Positions 38,454 through 48,391 of a stretch of DNA of 64,000 bases are shown in pieces. Origin of the DNA: Sva-07 sp963707515 (GTDB lineage Bacteria; Actinomycetota; Acidimicrobiia; Acidimicrobiales; Ilumatobacteraceae); the NCBI GenBank assembly GCA_963707515.1, contig CAVPQI010000003.1, forward strand, positions 744,001 to 808,000, written 5' to 3'. Position numbers and translations under genes: made by a program. The number at the start of each line of letters is the position of its first letter. Position 1 is the first letter of the stretch. Below the pieces are notes generated by a model. It saw nothing but the letters and a program-made list of their open reading frames with translations, was not told the origin of the DNA and did no database searches.

Positions 38454-39080
38454 TCCGAGCGCGCCGCGCGGGTCGGGGCGGCCGATGCCCATCACCACGA
38501 CCCGCCACGCGGCGTCGACGCGGGCGGCGTCGAGGGCGGGCTCGAGGGATGAGGGCGAGCCGGCGGCGAGCTCGTCGAGCCACGCCGTGAGTCGCTGGCC
38601 CTCGACGACGGGCACCGTGTCGATCGCCGTCTCGGCGGCGGGCCGGTCGGTGTCGGCGGCGCCCCAGTAGACGCGGGCCAGCAGTGCGGCGCGCAGCGAG
38701 AGCGGGGTCAGCAGCTCGTCGAGCGGGGCGCGGACGAGCACCGCGTCGGCCAGTGCGTTGCGCTGGTGGGCCGTGGCGGCACGCACCTGGTCGACGGTGG
38801 GACGATCGCCGACGCGGGTCTGCACGGCGACGATGCCGGCCGGGCCGACGACGACGTGGTCGATCCCGGGGAGCTGGTCGCCGATCTCGTGCACGACCCG
38901 CCACGGCGGCGACGTCAGCCGATGCAAGGCCTCGGACGTCAGCCGGACGCCGGACACCTGCCGCCGCTCGTCGACGCCGGCGCTGGTGGTGGTGGTGCGC
39001 ACGGAGCGGCTGTACCACCGCCAGGCGACAACGAGGGCGATCGGCAAGACGACGAGCGGGATGATGATGCCGAGCGTCAC
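38451..39080 (-). CDS. NERD-like membrane-anchored protein
   Basis: A 209-residue protein with one N-terminal membrane helix (about 1-21) and a cytosolic domain. The stretch VVHEIGDQLPGIDHVVVGPAGIVAVQTRVG resembles the core of NERD (nuclease-related) domains, where an Asp and a Glu/Gln-x-Lys follow the same hydrophobic strands. Here Q-T-R replaces the usual E-x-K, so nuclease activity is doubtful. No better match is recognised. It is 17 bases downstream of the GNAT/acyl-CoA synthetase gene and may be co-transcribed with it. Confidence 0.6.
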   Translation of the reverse strand: MTLGIIIPLVVLPIALVVAWRWYSRSVRTTTTSAGVDERRQVSGVRLTSEALHRLTSPPWRVVHEIGDQLPGIDHVVVGPAGIVAVQTRVGDRPTVDQVRAATAHQRNALADAVLVRAPLDELLTPLSLRAALLARVYWGAADTDRPAAETAIDTVPVVEGQRLTAWLDELAAGSPSSLEPALDAARVDAAWRVVVMGIGRPDPRGALG

Positions 39081-39097
39081 GCGCCCATTGAAGCCGA

Positions 39098-41653
39098 TCA
39101 GTCCAAGCGGCGGAGCGGACCGTCGTCGTGACGCACCGGCGCCAGTCGGGCGGTCGCATCGGTGACGATCGCCCCGTCGGCGCCGACGATCACCGGGTTG
39201 AGGTCGAGCTCGACGATCTCGGGGTGGTCCGAGGCGAGCTGGGCGGCGAGCACGATCGCTTCGACGAGGTCGGACGGATCGAAGCCGGCGGTCTTCATCG
39301 CCGCACCGAGCCGGGTGTCACGCAGCATCGTCGCCGCCGACGCCGGGGAGACGGGAGCGAGCCGCATCGTGCGGTCGTCGATGGCGTCGGCCTGGGCGCC
39401 GCCGAGGCCGACCGACACGATGGCGCCGAGTCGGTCGTCGTGCTCGGCACGGATGCGGACGTCGATCCCCGGTGACACCATCGACTGCACGTGCAGCTCG
39501 GCTGCGTCGTCACCGAGCGACTCGTGGATCACGTCGACCGCCTCGGCGACCTCGTGGGGGCCGGGCAGATCGAGGGCGATCCCGGCGCGGGCCGATCGGC
39601 CGGGGCGTCGGTGCACCGCCTTGACGGCGACGGGATACCCGAGCTCGTCGGCGTCGGCGACGGCGCGCTGCGGGTCGGATGCTCGCGTCTCGGCCATCGG
39701 GATCGAGTAGGTGCCGAGCAGCGCTTGCACCTGCACGACGTCGAGCTCGGTCGGCTGCTGGTCGTTGGCATCGAGCGCCGCCGTGACGATGCGTTGGGCG
39801 CGGTCGGGGTCGATCGGACGGGCGACCGGGGCGGCGTCGCCGGTCTCCTCGTCGCGCCAGCGGGCGTAGCCGTACGAGCGTCCGAGGACGGCCGCCGCCT
39901 GCTCGGGGAACGAGAACGAAGGGATGTCCGACCCCCGCACGATCGGGCCGTCGGCGCCGCCGAGGAGCACGGCGACGACCGGCTTGGTCGGGTCGCGAAC
40001 GCTGTCGTGGATGTGCTGGGCGGCGACGGCGACGTCGTCTTCGACCGCCGGGGCGTAGATGACGAGCGCCCCGTCGACATCGGGATCGGCGAGCGTGGCG
40101 GCCAGCGCCTCGGGATAGTGCTCGGGTCGCGCCCTCCAGTCGAGCGGATGGGGGCCGGTGACGGGCTCCAGTCCGGCAGCGACCAGCGCCGCGTCGGCAA
40201 GTGTGCCGGGGCTGCGCGAGTTGGTGATCACGGCGACCCGCGGGCCGGCGAGCACCGGCTGGGAGGCGAAGACGCGCACGGTGTCGAGCAGCGCCGGCAC
40301 GGTCGGCACCTCGATCAGGCCGGCTTGGCGATAGACGGCGCTGCCGAGGCTGCCGCTCGCCGCGGCGCCGGTGCGCACGGCGACGATCGGCTTGGTGCGC
40401 GACACGCGGCGGGCGATGCGGGCGAACTTGCGCGGGTTGCCGAACGACTCGGTGTACATGGCGACGACGGTCGTGTTGTCGTCGTGCTCCCAGAACTGGA
40501 GGAGGTCGTTGCCGGAGATGTCGTACTTGTCACCGAGCGACACGAACCACGACACGCCGAGGGCGAGCTCGCGCGCCTTGCGGAGCAGCGAGCCACCGAG
40601 CGATCCCGACTGCATCGAGATCGCCACACCACCGGCGGGCAGGGCGACGTCGACGAGCGCCGCCTGGAGGCGCGTCTCCGGACGCGGCGAGGCGATCCCC
40701 ATGCTCGCCGGACCGATGATCCGCAGCCCGTTGCGGCGGGCACGGGTGACCAACGCGTCGACGTCGACGCTGGTGCCGTCGACCGCGGTGATGACGACCG
40801 CACCGCGCATCCGTTTGCCGATGCAGGCGTCGATCGTCGCCTCCAGCTGCGCCGCCGGTACGGCGACGATCGCCAGCGAGACCTCGTCGGGCAGCGCCTC
40901 GACCGAGCGGACGCAGGGATGCCCGAGGATCGTGTCGTGGCGTGGGTTGACGGCGTGGACGTCGCCGTCGACGCTGGCGACGACGTGCTCCCACAGCGCC
41001 CGGCCGACGGTTCCCGGCCGCTCGGACGCCCCGATGACGGCAACCGCCCGCGGGATCAGCAAGCGGGCGACGGCGCGGGAGTCCGCCCGCTGCTCGCGCC
41101 GTTCGACGCTGTCGATGAACTCCTCGGTGTCGGCGAGCTCCCAGTCGAGATCGACGACCCCGGAGTCGAAGCGCCGCTGCAGCGGCCAGCCGGCTTTGGC
41201 GAACACGGTGAGCATCGCCCGGTTGTCACCGAGGACTTCGGCCGTGAACCGCCGGATGCCGTTGGCCCGGGCGATCGCGGCGAGGTGCTCGAGGAGCAAG
41301 GTGGCGATGCCTCGACCTTGATGGGCGTCGTCGACCATGAACGCCGCCTCGGCCTCGTCGCGCCCCGGCCAGCGCTCGTAGCTCGCCCAGGCGAGCATCT
41401 CACCGTGCTGCTCGACGATCAGCGCGACGCGGTCGGTCATGTCGATGTTGGTGAAGTGGTCGAGCTCGCGCTCGGTGAGTCGTGGCTTGGGTGAGAAGAA
41501 GCGCCGGTAGATGCTCTCCGACGACTGCCGTTGGTGGAACTCGGCCAGCGTGTGACGGTCGTCGGGCGTCAGCGGCCGGATGAACACGGCATCGCCGTTG
41601 CCGAGCACGACCGTCGAGGCCCAGGGCGATCGCGCCGCTTGTTGCTTGTCCAC
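39098..41653 (-). CDS. GNAT acetyltransferase fused to NDP-forming acyl-CoA synthetase domains
   Basis: An 851-residue multidomain protein. Residues 1-170 form a GNAT domain with DDAHQGRGIATLLLEHL, the acetyl-CoA loop. Then come a CoA-binding Rossmann domain (RAVAVIGASERPGTVGRALWEHV near 200), a succinyl-CoA-synthetase-like flavodoxin domain, and an ATP-grasp domain (about 620-850; GYPVAVKAVHRRPG, ending LDLNPVIVGADGAIVTDATARL). This is the domain set of Pat/YfiQ-type protein lysine acetyltransferases, but with GNAT at the N-terminus, as in actinobacterial relatives. In YfiQ the synthetase part is inactive and senses CoA compounds. Whether this one makes acyl-CoA is unknown. It is divergent from an HDAC-family gene. 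Confidence 0.88.
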   Translation of the reverse strand: MDKQQAARSPWASTVVLGNGDAVFIRPLTPDDRHTLAEFHQRQSSESIYRRFFSPKPRLTERELDHFTNIDMTDRVALIVEQHGEMLAWASYERWPGRDEAEAAFMVDDAHQGRGIATLLLEHLAAIARANGIRRFTAEVLGDNRAMLTVFAKAGWPLQRRFDSGVVDLDWELADTEEFIDSVERREQRADSRAVARLLIPRAVAVIGASERPGTVGRALWEHVVASVDGDVHAVNPRHDTILGHPCVRSVEALPDEVSLAIVAVPAAQLEATIDACIGKRMRGAVVITAVDGTSVDVDALVTRARRNGLRIIGPASMGIASPRPETRLQAALVDVALPAGGVAISMQSGSLGGSLLRKARELALGVSWFVSLGDKYDISGNDLLQFWEHDDNTTVVAMYTESFGNPRKFARIARRVSRTKPIVAVRTGAAASGSLGSAVYRQAGLIEVPTVPALLDTVRVFASQPVLAGPRVAVITNSRSPGTLADAALVAAGLEPVTGPHPLDWRARPEHYPEALAATLADPDVDGALVIYAPAVEDDVAVAAQHIHDSVRDPTKPVVAVLLGGADGPIVRGSDIPSFSFPEQAAAVLGRSYGYARWRDEETGDAAPVARPIDPDRAQRIVTAALDANDQQPTELDVVQVQALLGTYSIPMAETRASDPQRAVADADELGYPVAVKAVHRRPGRSARAGIALDLPGPHEVAEAVDVIHESLGDDAAELHVQSMVSPGIDVRIRAEHDDRLGAIVSVGLGGAQADAIDDRTMRLAPVSPASAATMLRDTRLGAAMKTAGFDPSDLVEAIVLAAQLASDHPEIVELDLNPVIVGADGAIVTDATARLAPVRHDDGPLRRLD

Positions 41654-41714
41654 GGGTGCAGCTTGCCACCCTCGGTGCGCCCGTTCGGCCTGCTGGCGCC
41701 GGTCGTCCGCCTCG

Positions 41715-41743
41715 TTGGGACGGTCGGATCACCTGCCTAGGAT
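41715..41743 (+). promoter_or_regulatory. Promoter of the deacetylase gene
   Basis: TTGGGA (41715-41720), exactly 17 bases, TAGGAT (41738-41743), then 6 bases to the GTG at 41750. This is a good housekeeping-type promoter for a leaderless transcript. Confidence 0.6.
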
Positions 41744-41749
41744 CGATTC

Positions 41750-42761
<1,012 letters not shown>

Positions 42762-42788
42762 CTGCTCGACGTCACTCCCTCGGGCCGC

Positions 42789-44000
42789 TCACACCGGCGA
42801 GCGTTCGGGCTTTCCGGCACCGATGCCGAGGTCCCAGGCGAGCGCCGTGACCGTGCGGTCGCAGACCCCGCCGCCGGTCGACGGTCGGTTCCCCGCCACC
42901 GTGGTGACGATCACGGTGCGGCCCCGCTCGAGCACCCAGGCGCATGCCTTGGCGCCGTCGACCGTGCCGGTGTGTCCCCACCCGTACTGGTCGGTCATCA
43001 CCGCCGGCCACGTCACCGTCGTTCGGTCATCGGGTGTGACGGCGGCGAGGGCGCGGGCGAGGTCGTCGGTGGACACGAGAAACGCGCCGGCACCGCCGAG
43101 GCGCGACAGCCGTTCGGTCCCGAGGGCGTACGGAACGTCGTCGGGCCGCACGCCGTCGGTGCTGACGTGGGCACCGCCGGCGCCGACGGGAGCCAGCACG
43201 AGGCCGTCGACCGCGACCGGTAACGCTCGTCCCGTCACCGCTTCGACGAGCAGGCCGAGGGCGCAGTAGTTGCCGTTGGAGTAGGTCCACTCGCCACGAT
43301 GGGCGGCCGGCGATTCGGCGACCAGCCACGGCAGCGTCGCCGCGCACGTGCCCTGTCCGTCGAACCACATCGGCCGCGCGACCGGCATGCCCGACGTGTG
43401 GTCGAGGAGCTCGCGGACGGTGACGTCGTTCCACGCCGGATCCGGCGTGATGCCCAGCCGCTCCCACGGCACCGCACCGGCGACGTCGACGAGGCCGACC
43501 TCGGCGAGGCGGGCGACGGCGAGGCCGGTGAGCAGCTTGCTGAGGCTGGCGACGACCATCGGCGAGTCGCTGGTCGCCGGTGTGCCACCGACGGTCGTGC
43601 CCGTGGCGCGTGCCAGCACGGGCACGCCGTCGCGGATCACGGTCATCGACACCGCCGGGTTCTCGGTGGCGAGGGCGTCGAACGCCGCGTTGGTGACGCG
43701 CAACGTCGGGTCGGGCAACGGCTCGACCGGCGGCACGCTGGTGGTCGAGGTGCTGGAGGTGCTGGAGGTCGGTCGGCGTGTGGTCGAGCTGGTCGAGCTG
43801 GTCGAGCTGGTCGAGGTGGTGGTGCTGCCCGAGGTGGTCGACGCAGCGCTCGTCGGCGCGGGATCGGCGGGGGTCGAGTTCGCCGGGTCGAGGCCGGCGG
43901 ACGGTGTCGCCGACGCCCCGCAGGCGGCGAGGGTCGTCGCCACCGCGCACACGATCAGCAGCTGCGCCAGTGCCCTCGACGGGTTCCGACCGGCGCCCAC
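42789..44000 (-). CDS. Lipoprotein serine hydrolase, beta-lactamase/D-Ala-D-Ala peptidase family
   Basis: A 403-residue secreted hydrolase. The signal peptide ends in the lipobox LAAC near residue 27. A Ser/Thr/Pro-rich linker of about 65 residues spans the wall and is encoded by repeated tcg/acc codons. The catalytic domain has SLSK (SxxK, with the nucleophile Ser), YSNGN (the YxN motif) and GHTGTVDG (the HTG motif), which is class C beta-lactamase-like. Such lipoproteins are mostly peptidases or esterases, and beta-lactam resistance should not be assumed. The GTG start at 44000 is preceded by TACGCT seven bases upstream. Confidence 0.85.
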   Translation of the reverse strand: MGAGRNPSRALAQLLIVCAVATTLAACGASATPSAGLDPANSTPADPAPTSAASTTSGSTTTSTSSTSSTSSTTRRPTSSTSSTSTTSVPPVEPLPDPTLRVTNAAFDALATENPAVSMTVIRDGVPVLARATGTTVGGTPATSDSPMVVASLSKLLTGLAVARLAEVGLVDVAGAVPWERLGITPDPAWNDVTVRELLDHTSGMPVARPMWFDGQGTCAATLPWLVAESPAAHRGEWTYSNGNYCALGLLVEAVTGRALPVAVDGLVLAPVGAGGAHVSTDGVRPDDVPYALGTERLSRLGGAGAFLVSTDDLARALAAVTPDDRTTVTWPAVMTDQYGWGHTGTVDGAKACAWVLERGRTVIVTTVAGNRPSTGGGVCDRTVTALAWDLGIGAGKPERSPV

Positions 44001-44007
44001 TCCGGCG

Positions 44008-44013
44008 AGCGTA
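44008..44013 (-). promoter_or_regulatory. -10 hexamer TACGCT of a leaderless start
   Basis: On the minus strand TACGCT ends 7 bases before the GTG at 44000. The promoter faces away from the acyl-CoA dehydrogenase promoter at 44046. Confidence 0.5.
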
Positions 44014-44045
44014 ACGGTGCGGTCGATCCGGTCGGCGGCAGTGGC

Positions 44046-44051
44046 TAGCGT
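44046..44051 (+). promoter_or_regulatory. -10 hexamer TAGCGT of a leaderless start
   Basis: TAGCGT lies 8 bases before the GTG at 44060. No ribosome binding site is visible. Confidence 0.5.
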
Positions 44052-44059
44052 CGAGCGAC

Positions 44060-45200
44060 GTGACCTGGGAGCTCACCGACGACCACGAGCTGCTGCGGGC
44101 GACGGTGCGCGACTTCGCCGCCCACGCCATCGCACCGCACGCCGCCGCTTGGGATCGCGCCCATCACTTCCCGGTCGACGTCGTCGCGGCGATGGGCGAG
44201 CTCGGGCTCTTCGGGATCATCTTCCCGGCAGCGCTGGGGTGGCGGCGACGGCGACTTCACCTCGCTGTGCGTGGCGATCGAGGAGCTCGGACGCGTCGAC
44301 CAGTCGATGGGCATCACGCTGTCGGCCGGTGTCGGCCTCGGCGCCAACCCGATCTTCCGCTTCGGCACCGACGCCCAGCGTGACGAATGGCTGCCCGACC
44401 TCGTCGCCGGACGTGCCCTCGGCGCGTTCGGCCTGACCGAACCCGACGGCGGGTCCGATGCCGGCGCCACGCGGACCCGCGCGGTGGCCGACGGGGACGA
44501 GTGGGTCATCGACGGATCGAAGGCGTTCATCACCAACTGCGGCACCTCGATCACCTCGGTCGTGACGGTCACGGCGCGGACCGACGACGGCATCTCCGCC
44601 TTCGTCGTCCCGGCGGGCACGCCGGGGATGCTCGTCGAGCCGGCGTACGACAAGCTCGGCTGGCACGCCAGCGACACCCACGGGCTGACGTTCGACGGCT
44701 GCCGCGTCCCGTCGGCGAACCTGCTCGGAGCGCCGGGCAGCGGGCTGCGCAACTTCTTGTCGATCCTCGACGACGGGCGCATCGCCATCGCCGCGCTGGC
44801 GCTCGGCTGCGCCCGCACCTGTCTCGAGGCGGCGGTGGCCTACGCCGGAGAACGGATCGCCTTCGGCGGTCCGATCGGCCGGTTCCAAGGCGTGGCGTTC
44901 CCGCTCGCCGATCTCGCCGTCAAGGTCGAGAACGCCCACAACCTGGTCTACAAGGCCGCCTGGGCGAAGGACCACGGACGTCCGATCGGGTTGCCGGCGG
45001 CGATGGCCAAGCTGTACGCGACCGAGGCGGCGGTCGACGCCACCCGCGTCGCCACCCAGGTGCTCGGCGGCTCCGGGTTCATCGAGGAGTCGCCGGTGGT
45101 GCGGTTCTACCGCGACGCCAAGATCCTCGAGATCGGCGAAGGGACGAGCGAGATCCAGCGGCTGGTCATCGCCCGCCACCTCGGTCTCCCCCTCGAGTGA
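44060..45200 (+). CDS. Acyl-CoA dehydrogenase (one frameshift)
   Basis: A 379-residue FAD enzyme that introduces the alpha-beta double bond into acyl-CoAs. One extra base near 44229 separates the N-terminal helices from the rest, and without it the protein reads IIFPERWGGGDGDFTSLC (or PQRWGG). It has the FAD/substrate signature FGLTEPDGGSDAGATRT, the second domain TFDGCRVPSANLLG, and the C-terminal region with QVLGGSGFIEESPVVRFYRDAKILEIGEGTSEIQ, where the Glu of IGEGTSE marks the catalytic base of this subfamily. Chain-length preference cannot be read from sequence. Confidence 0.88.
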
Positions 45201-45236
45201 CCGTGCCGCAGCACAGTCGGCAGCTCGGTTGGCAAC

Positions 45237-46001
45237 TCAGTTGGCAGACCAGAACGCCGCCAACGAGGCGGCGATCCCGTCGACGTCGGCGACCATCCAC
45301 CAGTGCCCGCGATCGTCGATCGTCAGCACCTCGGCACCGAGCCGCTCGGCCACGCGCACCGTCAGTTCCGACGGCACGTACGGGTCGAGCACGGCGTTGA
45401 CCACCAGGCCGGGCGGCAGGTCGGTGCCGGCAAGCCGGTCGCCGAGCTCGCCGACGGCCGGTTGGGCGCCGGTGCGGTAGAGGCGCAGGATGCAGCGGCC
45501 CATGTCGCCGTCGACCGCCGCGGCGACGTCGGCCGCCATCGCCTCGGGCAGCCCGAGCGAGGCGAAGAGCGCCGTGGTGTCGGCGGGGTTCGCATCGGCC
45601 ATCCCGGCGACCGCCTCCTCGCCGGCGTCGGGCGTCTGCCAGACCTGGGCGAGGTCGTGCCAGACGTACTCCTCGTCGAGGACTCCGGCGATGTCGATCG
45701 TCCACGTGCGGAACAGGTCGGGCCGGCGCGCCAGCGCCCCCGCGACGTGCCCGGCACCCCAGTCGTGACCGACGACGTCGAGCTCATGGCCACTGTCGTG
45801 CAACCACTCGAGCTCGTCGACGAGCCACTGCGCGTAGCCGTCCATCGACGGGTCGAAGCCGTCCGGCAGCGGCGCTCCGAACCCTGGGGGTGACACGGCG
45901 ACGGAGTCGATCGACGTCGCCGCGAGCGCCTGCCGCAGCGGTGACCAGATCGCCGCCGTCTCCGGATTGCCGTGGACGAACACCACCGTGCGACTCGACA
46001 T
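45237..46001 (-). CDS. Alpha/beta hydrolase, dehalogenase/epoxide-hydrolase type
   Basis: A 254-residue alpha/beta hydrolase. It has VFVHGNPETAAIW (oxyanion region) and the nucleophile elbow GHDWG with Asp instead of Ser, as in haloalkane dehalogenases and epoxide hydrolases. A likely acid lies in AVLDPYVP and the catalytic His in DDRGHWWMV. The Asp nucleophile predicts attack on C-halogen or epoxide carbons rather than esters, but the lid region is too variable to choose. The ATG at 46001 has TACGTT six bases upstream and no Shine-Dalgarno sequence. Confidence 0.82.
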   Translation of the reverse strand: MSSRTVVFVHGNPETAAIWSPLRQALAATSIDSVAVSPPGFGAPLPDGFDPSMDGYAQWLVDELEWLHDSGHELDVVGHDWGAGHVAGALARRPDLFRTWTIDIAGVLDEEYVWHDLAQVWQTPDAGEEAVAGMADANPADTTALFASLGLPEAMAADVAAAVDGDMGRCILRLYRTGAQPAVGELGDRLAGTDLPPGLVVNAVLDPYVPSELTVRVAERLGAEVLTIDDRGHWWMVADVDGIAASLAAFWSAN

Positions 46002-46007
46002 CGCGTC

Positions 46008-46013
46008 AACGTA
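46008..46013 (-). promoter_or_regulatory. -10 hexamer TACGTT of a leaderless start
   Basis: On the minus strand TACGTT ends 6 bases before the ATG at 46001. Three short CCGCAACACCCGA-like repeats follow at about 46037-46078. Confidence 0.5.
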
Positions 46014-46117
46014 GCCGCCGGTCGGGTCGGGCCCGGCCGCAACGCCCGACCGCAACACCCGACCGCAACACCCGATCACAGCGAGGGCTCGGTAGGAGCA
46101 CCGGAGAGACGTCCGCC

Positions 46118-46123
46118 TACGGT
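46118..46123 (+). promoter_or_regulatory. -10 hexamer TACGGT of a leaderless start
   Basis: TACGGT lies 6 bases before the ATG at 46130. Confidence 0.5.
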
Positions 46124-46129
46124 CGTCGC

Positions 46130-47053
46130 ATGGCCTCGACCGACGACAACACCGACAGCCGGACTGCGCAACGCTCCCATCGGGCCCGGCGCCTCGCCTC
46201 GGTGCTCGAGCCGGTGGTCGGTCAGGTGTACTTCTCGCCGGAGTGCCATCGCAACTACCAACAGCTCGGCTTCGACCCGAGCCCGGGCGAGGCCAACGGC
46301 GTCGCCCTGCCGGAGTGGGCGGCCTACTTCACCAGCCGTGGCAGCCTCCTCGGTCAGGTCCCGGGCGAGGTCGTGACCGCGGCGTTCGGCGTGTTCAGCC
46401 CGACCGTGGTCGTGCCGGCGGTGACCCGCGGGTGGGAGCTGACGGATGCCGCCACGGTGCGTGCCGCCCGCGCCGACGGCGCTGTCGGTCAGCTTCGGCG
46501 CCTCGTCGGCGACCCCCCGGAAGGCACCGACCGTGCTCGCGACCTGCTGCGCGTCGCCGTCGACGCGGTGCCGCCCAACGGCCGCCCGCTCGCTGCCGGG
46601 GCGATGTCGTGGGACGAGCCCGACGACGCGCTGACCGCGGTCTGGCACTTCGGTGACGTGCTGCGCGAGTACCGCGGCGACAGCCACAACGCCTCGTGGG
46701 TCGCCGCCGGGCACACCGCCTGCGAGATCGGGCTGCTCACCGAGCTCTACTGGGGGATGCCGACGCGCAGCTACAGCCGCACCCGCGGCTGGACCGCGGA
46801 GGAGTTCGATGCCGCGGAGGATCGCCTGCGATCGATCGGCTACCTCGACGGCGAGGGTCGCGGCACGACGCTCAGCGCCGCTGGCCGCGATGCTCGTGAG
46901 GCGATGGAGATCGCCACCGACGCCCAGTTGGCCCCGGTGCTCGATGCCCTCGGCGACGACGTCGACGAGCTGTCCGACCTGCTCGAGCCGTGGGGCGTCG
47001 CGGTGCGCGCCGGCCACGGCTACCCGGCGTCAGGTCCCCACGACCTCGGCTGA
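46130..47053 (+). CDS. SCO6745-type helix-turn-helix protein
   Basis: A 307-residue protein of the actinobacterial SCO6745 family. It has ARRLASVLEPVVGQVYFSPECHRNYQQLGF at the N-terminus, VWHFGDVLREYRGDSHNASWVAAG in the middle, and a C-terminal winged-helix-like segment (RGWTAEEFDAAEDRLRSIGYLDGEGRGTTLSAAGRDARE) resembling MarR-type recognition helices. The family has no known function and is often annotated as HTH without proof of DNA binding. Its 3' end overlaps the 3' end of the convergent DUF1704 gene by 24 bases. Confidence 0.78.
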   Translation: MASTDDNTDSRTAQRSHRARRLASVLEPVVGQVYFSPECHRNYQQLGFDPSPGEANGVALPEWAAYFTSRGSLLGQVPGEVVTAAFGVFSPTVVVPAVTRGWELTDAATVRAARADGAVGQLRRLVGDPPEGTDRARDLLRVAVDAVPPNGRPLAAGAMSWDEPDDALTAVWHFGDVLREYRGDSHNASWVAAGHTACEIGLLTELYWGMPTRSYSRTRGWTAEEFDAAEDRLRSIGYLDGEGRGTTLSAAGRDAREAMEIATDAQLAPVLDALGDDVDELSDLLEPWGVAVRAGHGYPASGPHDLG

Positions 47054-48334
47054 CGGCGTCGGCAGGACGATGTCGACCCGCGGGCACTGCTCGAGGATGT
47101 CGGACATCGCCTCGCTGACCGCGGACAGGTCGATGCGCCCGATGAACGTGTTCAGCGTGAGGTAGCTGAGCACCCAGCCGGGATCGAGAGCCCACGGCGG
47201 CAGGAAGCGAGCGGGCCGCACGAGCCCCCGGGCGCGCAGCTCACCGAGCGCCGGCACCGCCGCCAGGTCGAGCTTGCCGGAGAACAGCAGGGCCAGGCTG
47301 TCGGCGCGTCCGGCCATGAACGCCGCTCGGATGAACGTCGACACGCTGAGGAAGCCGGAGATGTACGAGCAGTCCTTGGTGAACGGTGAACCACCGGTGA
47401 TCTCGCCGCCGCGGAAGATGCGCCGAGTGGACTCGAAGGCCTGCTCGCGATCGGGGCTGCGTTCGAGGAACCAGCGGTACAGCTCGATGAAATCGGCACC
47501 GTCGATCACCAGTTGGACGGCGAGGATGCGGTCGGCGAGCCGGCGCAGCCGATCCAGGCCGAGTGATCCCGACACGTACTCGGAGTAGACCGCCAAGCCC
47601 TCCTGGGTGCGGGTGGTGCCCGGATGGCCGATGGCGAGGATCGGGATGTCGCTCTGGGCACGCCCGTTGAGGCCGGTGGCGACGTGGATGAACGCCTCGT
47701 GGTTGAGCAACTGGGCGGCGTCTTTGTTGGTGAACTTGGCGTCGCGACGGATCTTGATCCTGCTCGTGGTCGCCACCGCGTTGGCCGACAGTTCGTCGAC
47801 GAGGAGGACCTCGGGGGCGGCGTCGCCGAAGTGCTCGCGGACGGCCTGTTCGATGTGGTCGGCGACCTCGTCGGCGGTCCGTGAGCGCAACACGGGTCGC
47901 ATGAGGTGGGCATCGGTCAGCTCGGCGAGCGCTTCGTGGACCCGCTCGGCGAGTGCCAACGGTGTCGCCGGGTCGAAGCGCAACGGTTGCGACGGGACGC
48001 CGTACAGGGCACGGCTGTGTTCGTGGAACTCGGCGGTTCCGACCGCCCCGAGCATTCGCGCCGTGGTCTCGATGGCGTCGGCCTCGCGCAACAGCCAGTC
48101 GTCGACCACGCCGCCCGGCTCGAGCATCTGGCGGGCGTCGGCGATGGCGGCGATCGTCGGTGCCGGGTCGATCGGTCGATAGGTCGGTGACGGCAGCTCC
48201 TGGGCGTCAGAGGCGAGGAAGCGTTCGCGCAGCTCGCCCGGCCAGGCCAACGCCGACAGCACGCGCATCGGTTTGGCCGTGTCGTGGAGGATCGTCGCCG
48301 CCCGCCGGTAGCGGTCGTTGTCGTCCTGGGTCAC
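47030..48334 (-). CDS. DUF1704 family metalloprotease (QEGLA motif, MATCAP-like)
   Basis: A 434-residue protein of the family named for its QEGLA motif, here TRTQEGLAVYSEY near residue 253. The upstream LNHEAFIHVATGLNG contains HExxxH, the zinc motif of DUF1704 proteins, whose eukaryotic relatives (MATCAP/KIAA0895) trim tyrosine from tubulin. The bacterial substrate is unknown, and older annotation links the family to flavohaemoglobin expression. The GTG start at 48334 has TACCAT six bases upstream. No zinc ligand appears lost: the HExxxH pair and the downstream Glu of QEGLA are present, so I expect an active peptidase. Confidence 0.82.
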   Translation of the reverse strand: MTQDDNDRYRRAATILHDTAKPMRVLSALAWPGELRERFLASDAQELPSPTYRPIDPAPTIAAIADARQMLEPGGVVDDWLLREADAIETTARMLGAVGTAEFHEHSRALYGVPSQPLRFDPATPLALAERVHEALAELTDAHLMRPVLRSRTADEVADHIEQAVREHFGDAAPEVLLVDELSANAVATTSRIKIRRDAKFTNKDAAQLLNHEAFIHVATGLNGRAQSDIPILAIGHPGTTRTQEGLAVYSEYVSGSLGLDRLRRLADRILAVQLVIDGADFIELYRWFLERSPDREQAFESTRRIFRGGEITGGSPFTKDCSYISGFLSVSTFIRAAFMAGRADSLALLFSGKLDLAAVPALGELRARGLVRPARFLPPWALDPGWVLSYLTLNTFIGRIDLSAVSEAMSDILEQCPRVDIVLPTPSAEVVGT

Positions 48335-48340
48335 GCCGCG

Positions 48341-48346
48341 ATGGTA
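48341..48346 (-). promoter_or_regulatory. -10 hexamer TACCAT of a leaderless start
   Basis: On the minus strand TACCAT ends 6 bases before the GTG at 48334. Confidence 0.5.
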
Positions 48347-48391
48347 AGCGGCCGCCTTGCCCGGTTCGGGGATCTCAGCCGGTCGGCGATG

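Noticed and set aside
42789..44000. A beta-lactam resistance gene
   Set aside because: The SxxK, YxN and HTG motifs are shared by many lipoprotein peptidases and esterases. Nothing shows beta-lactamase activity.
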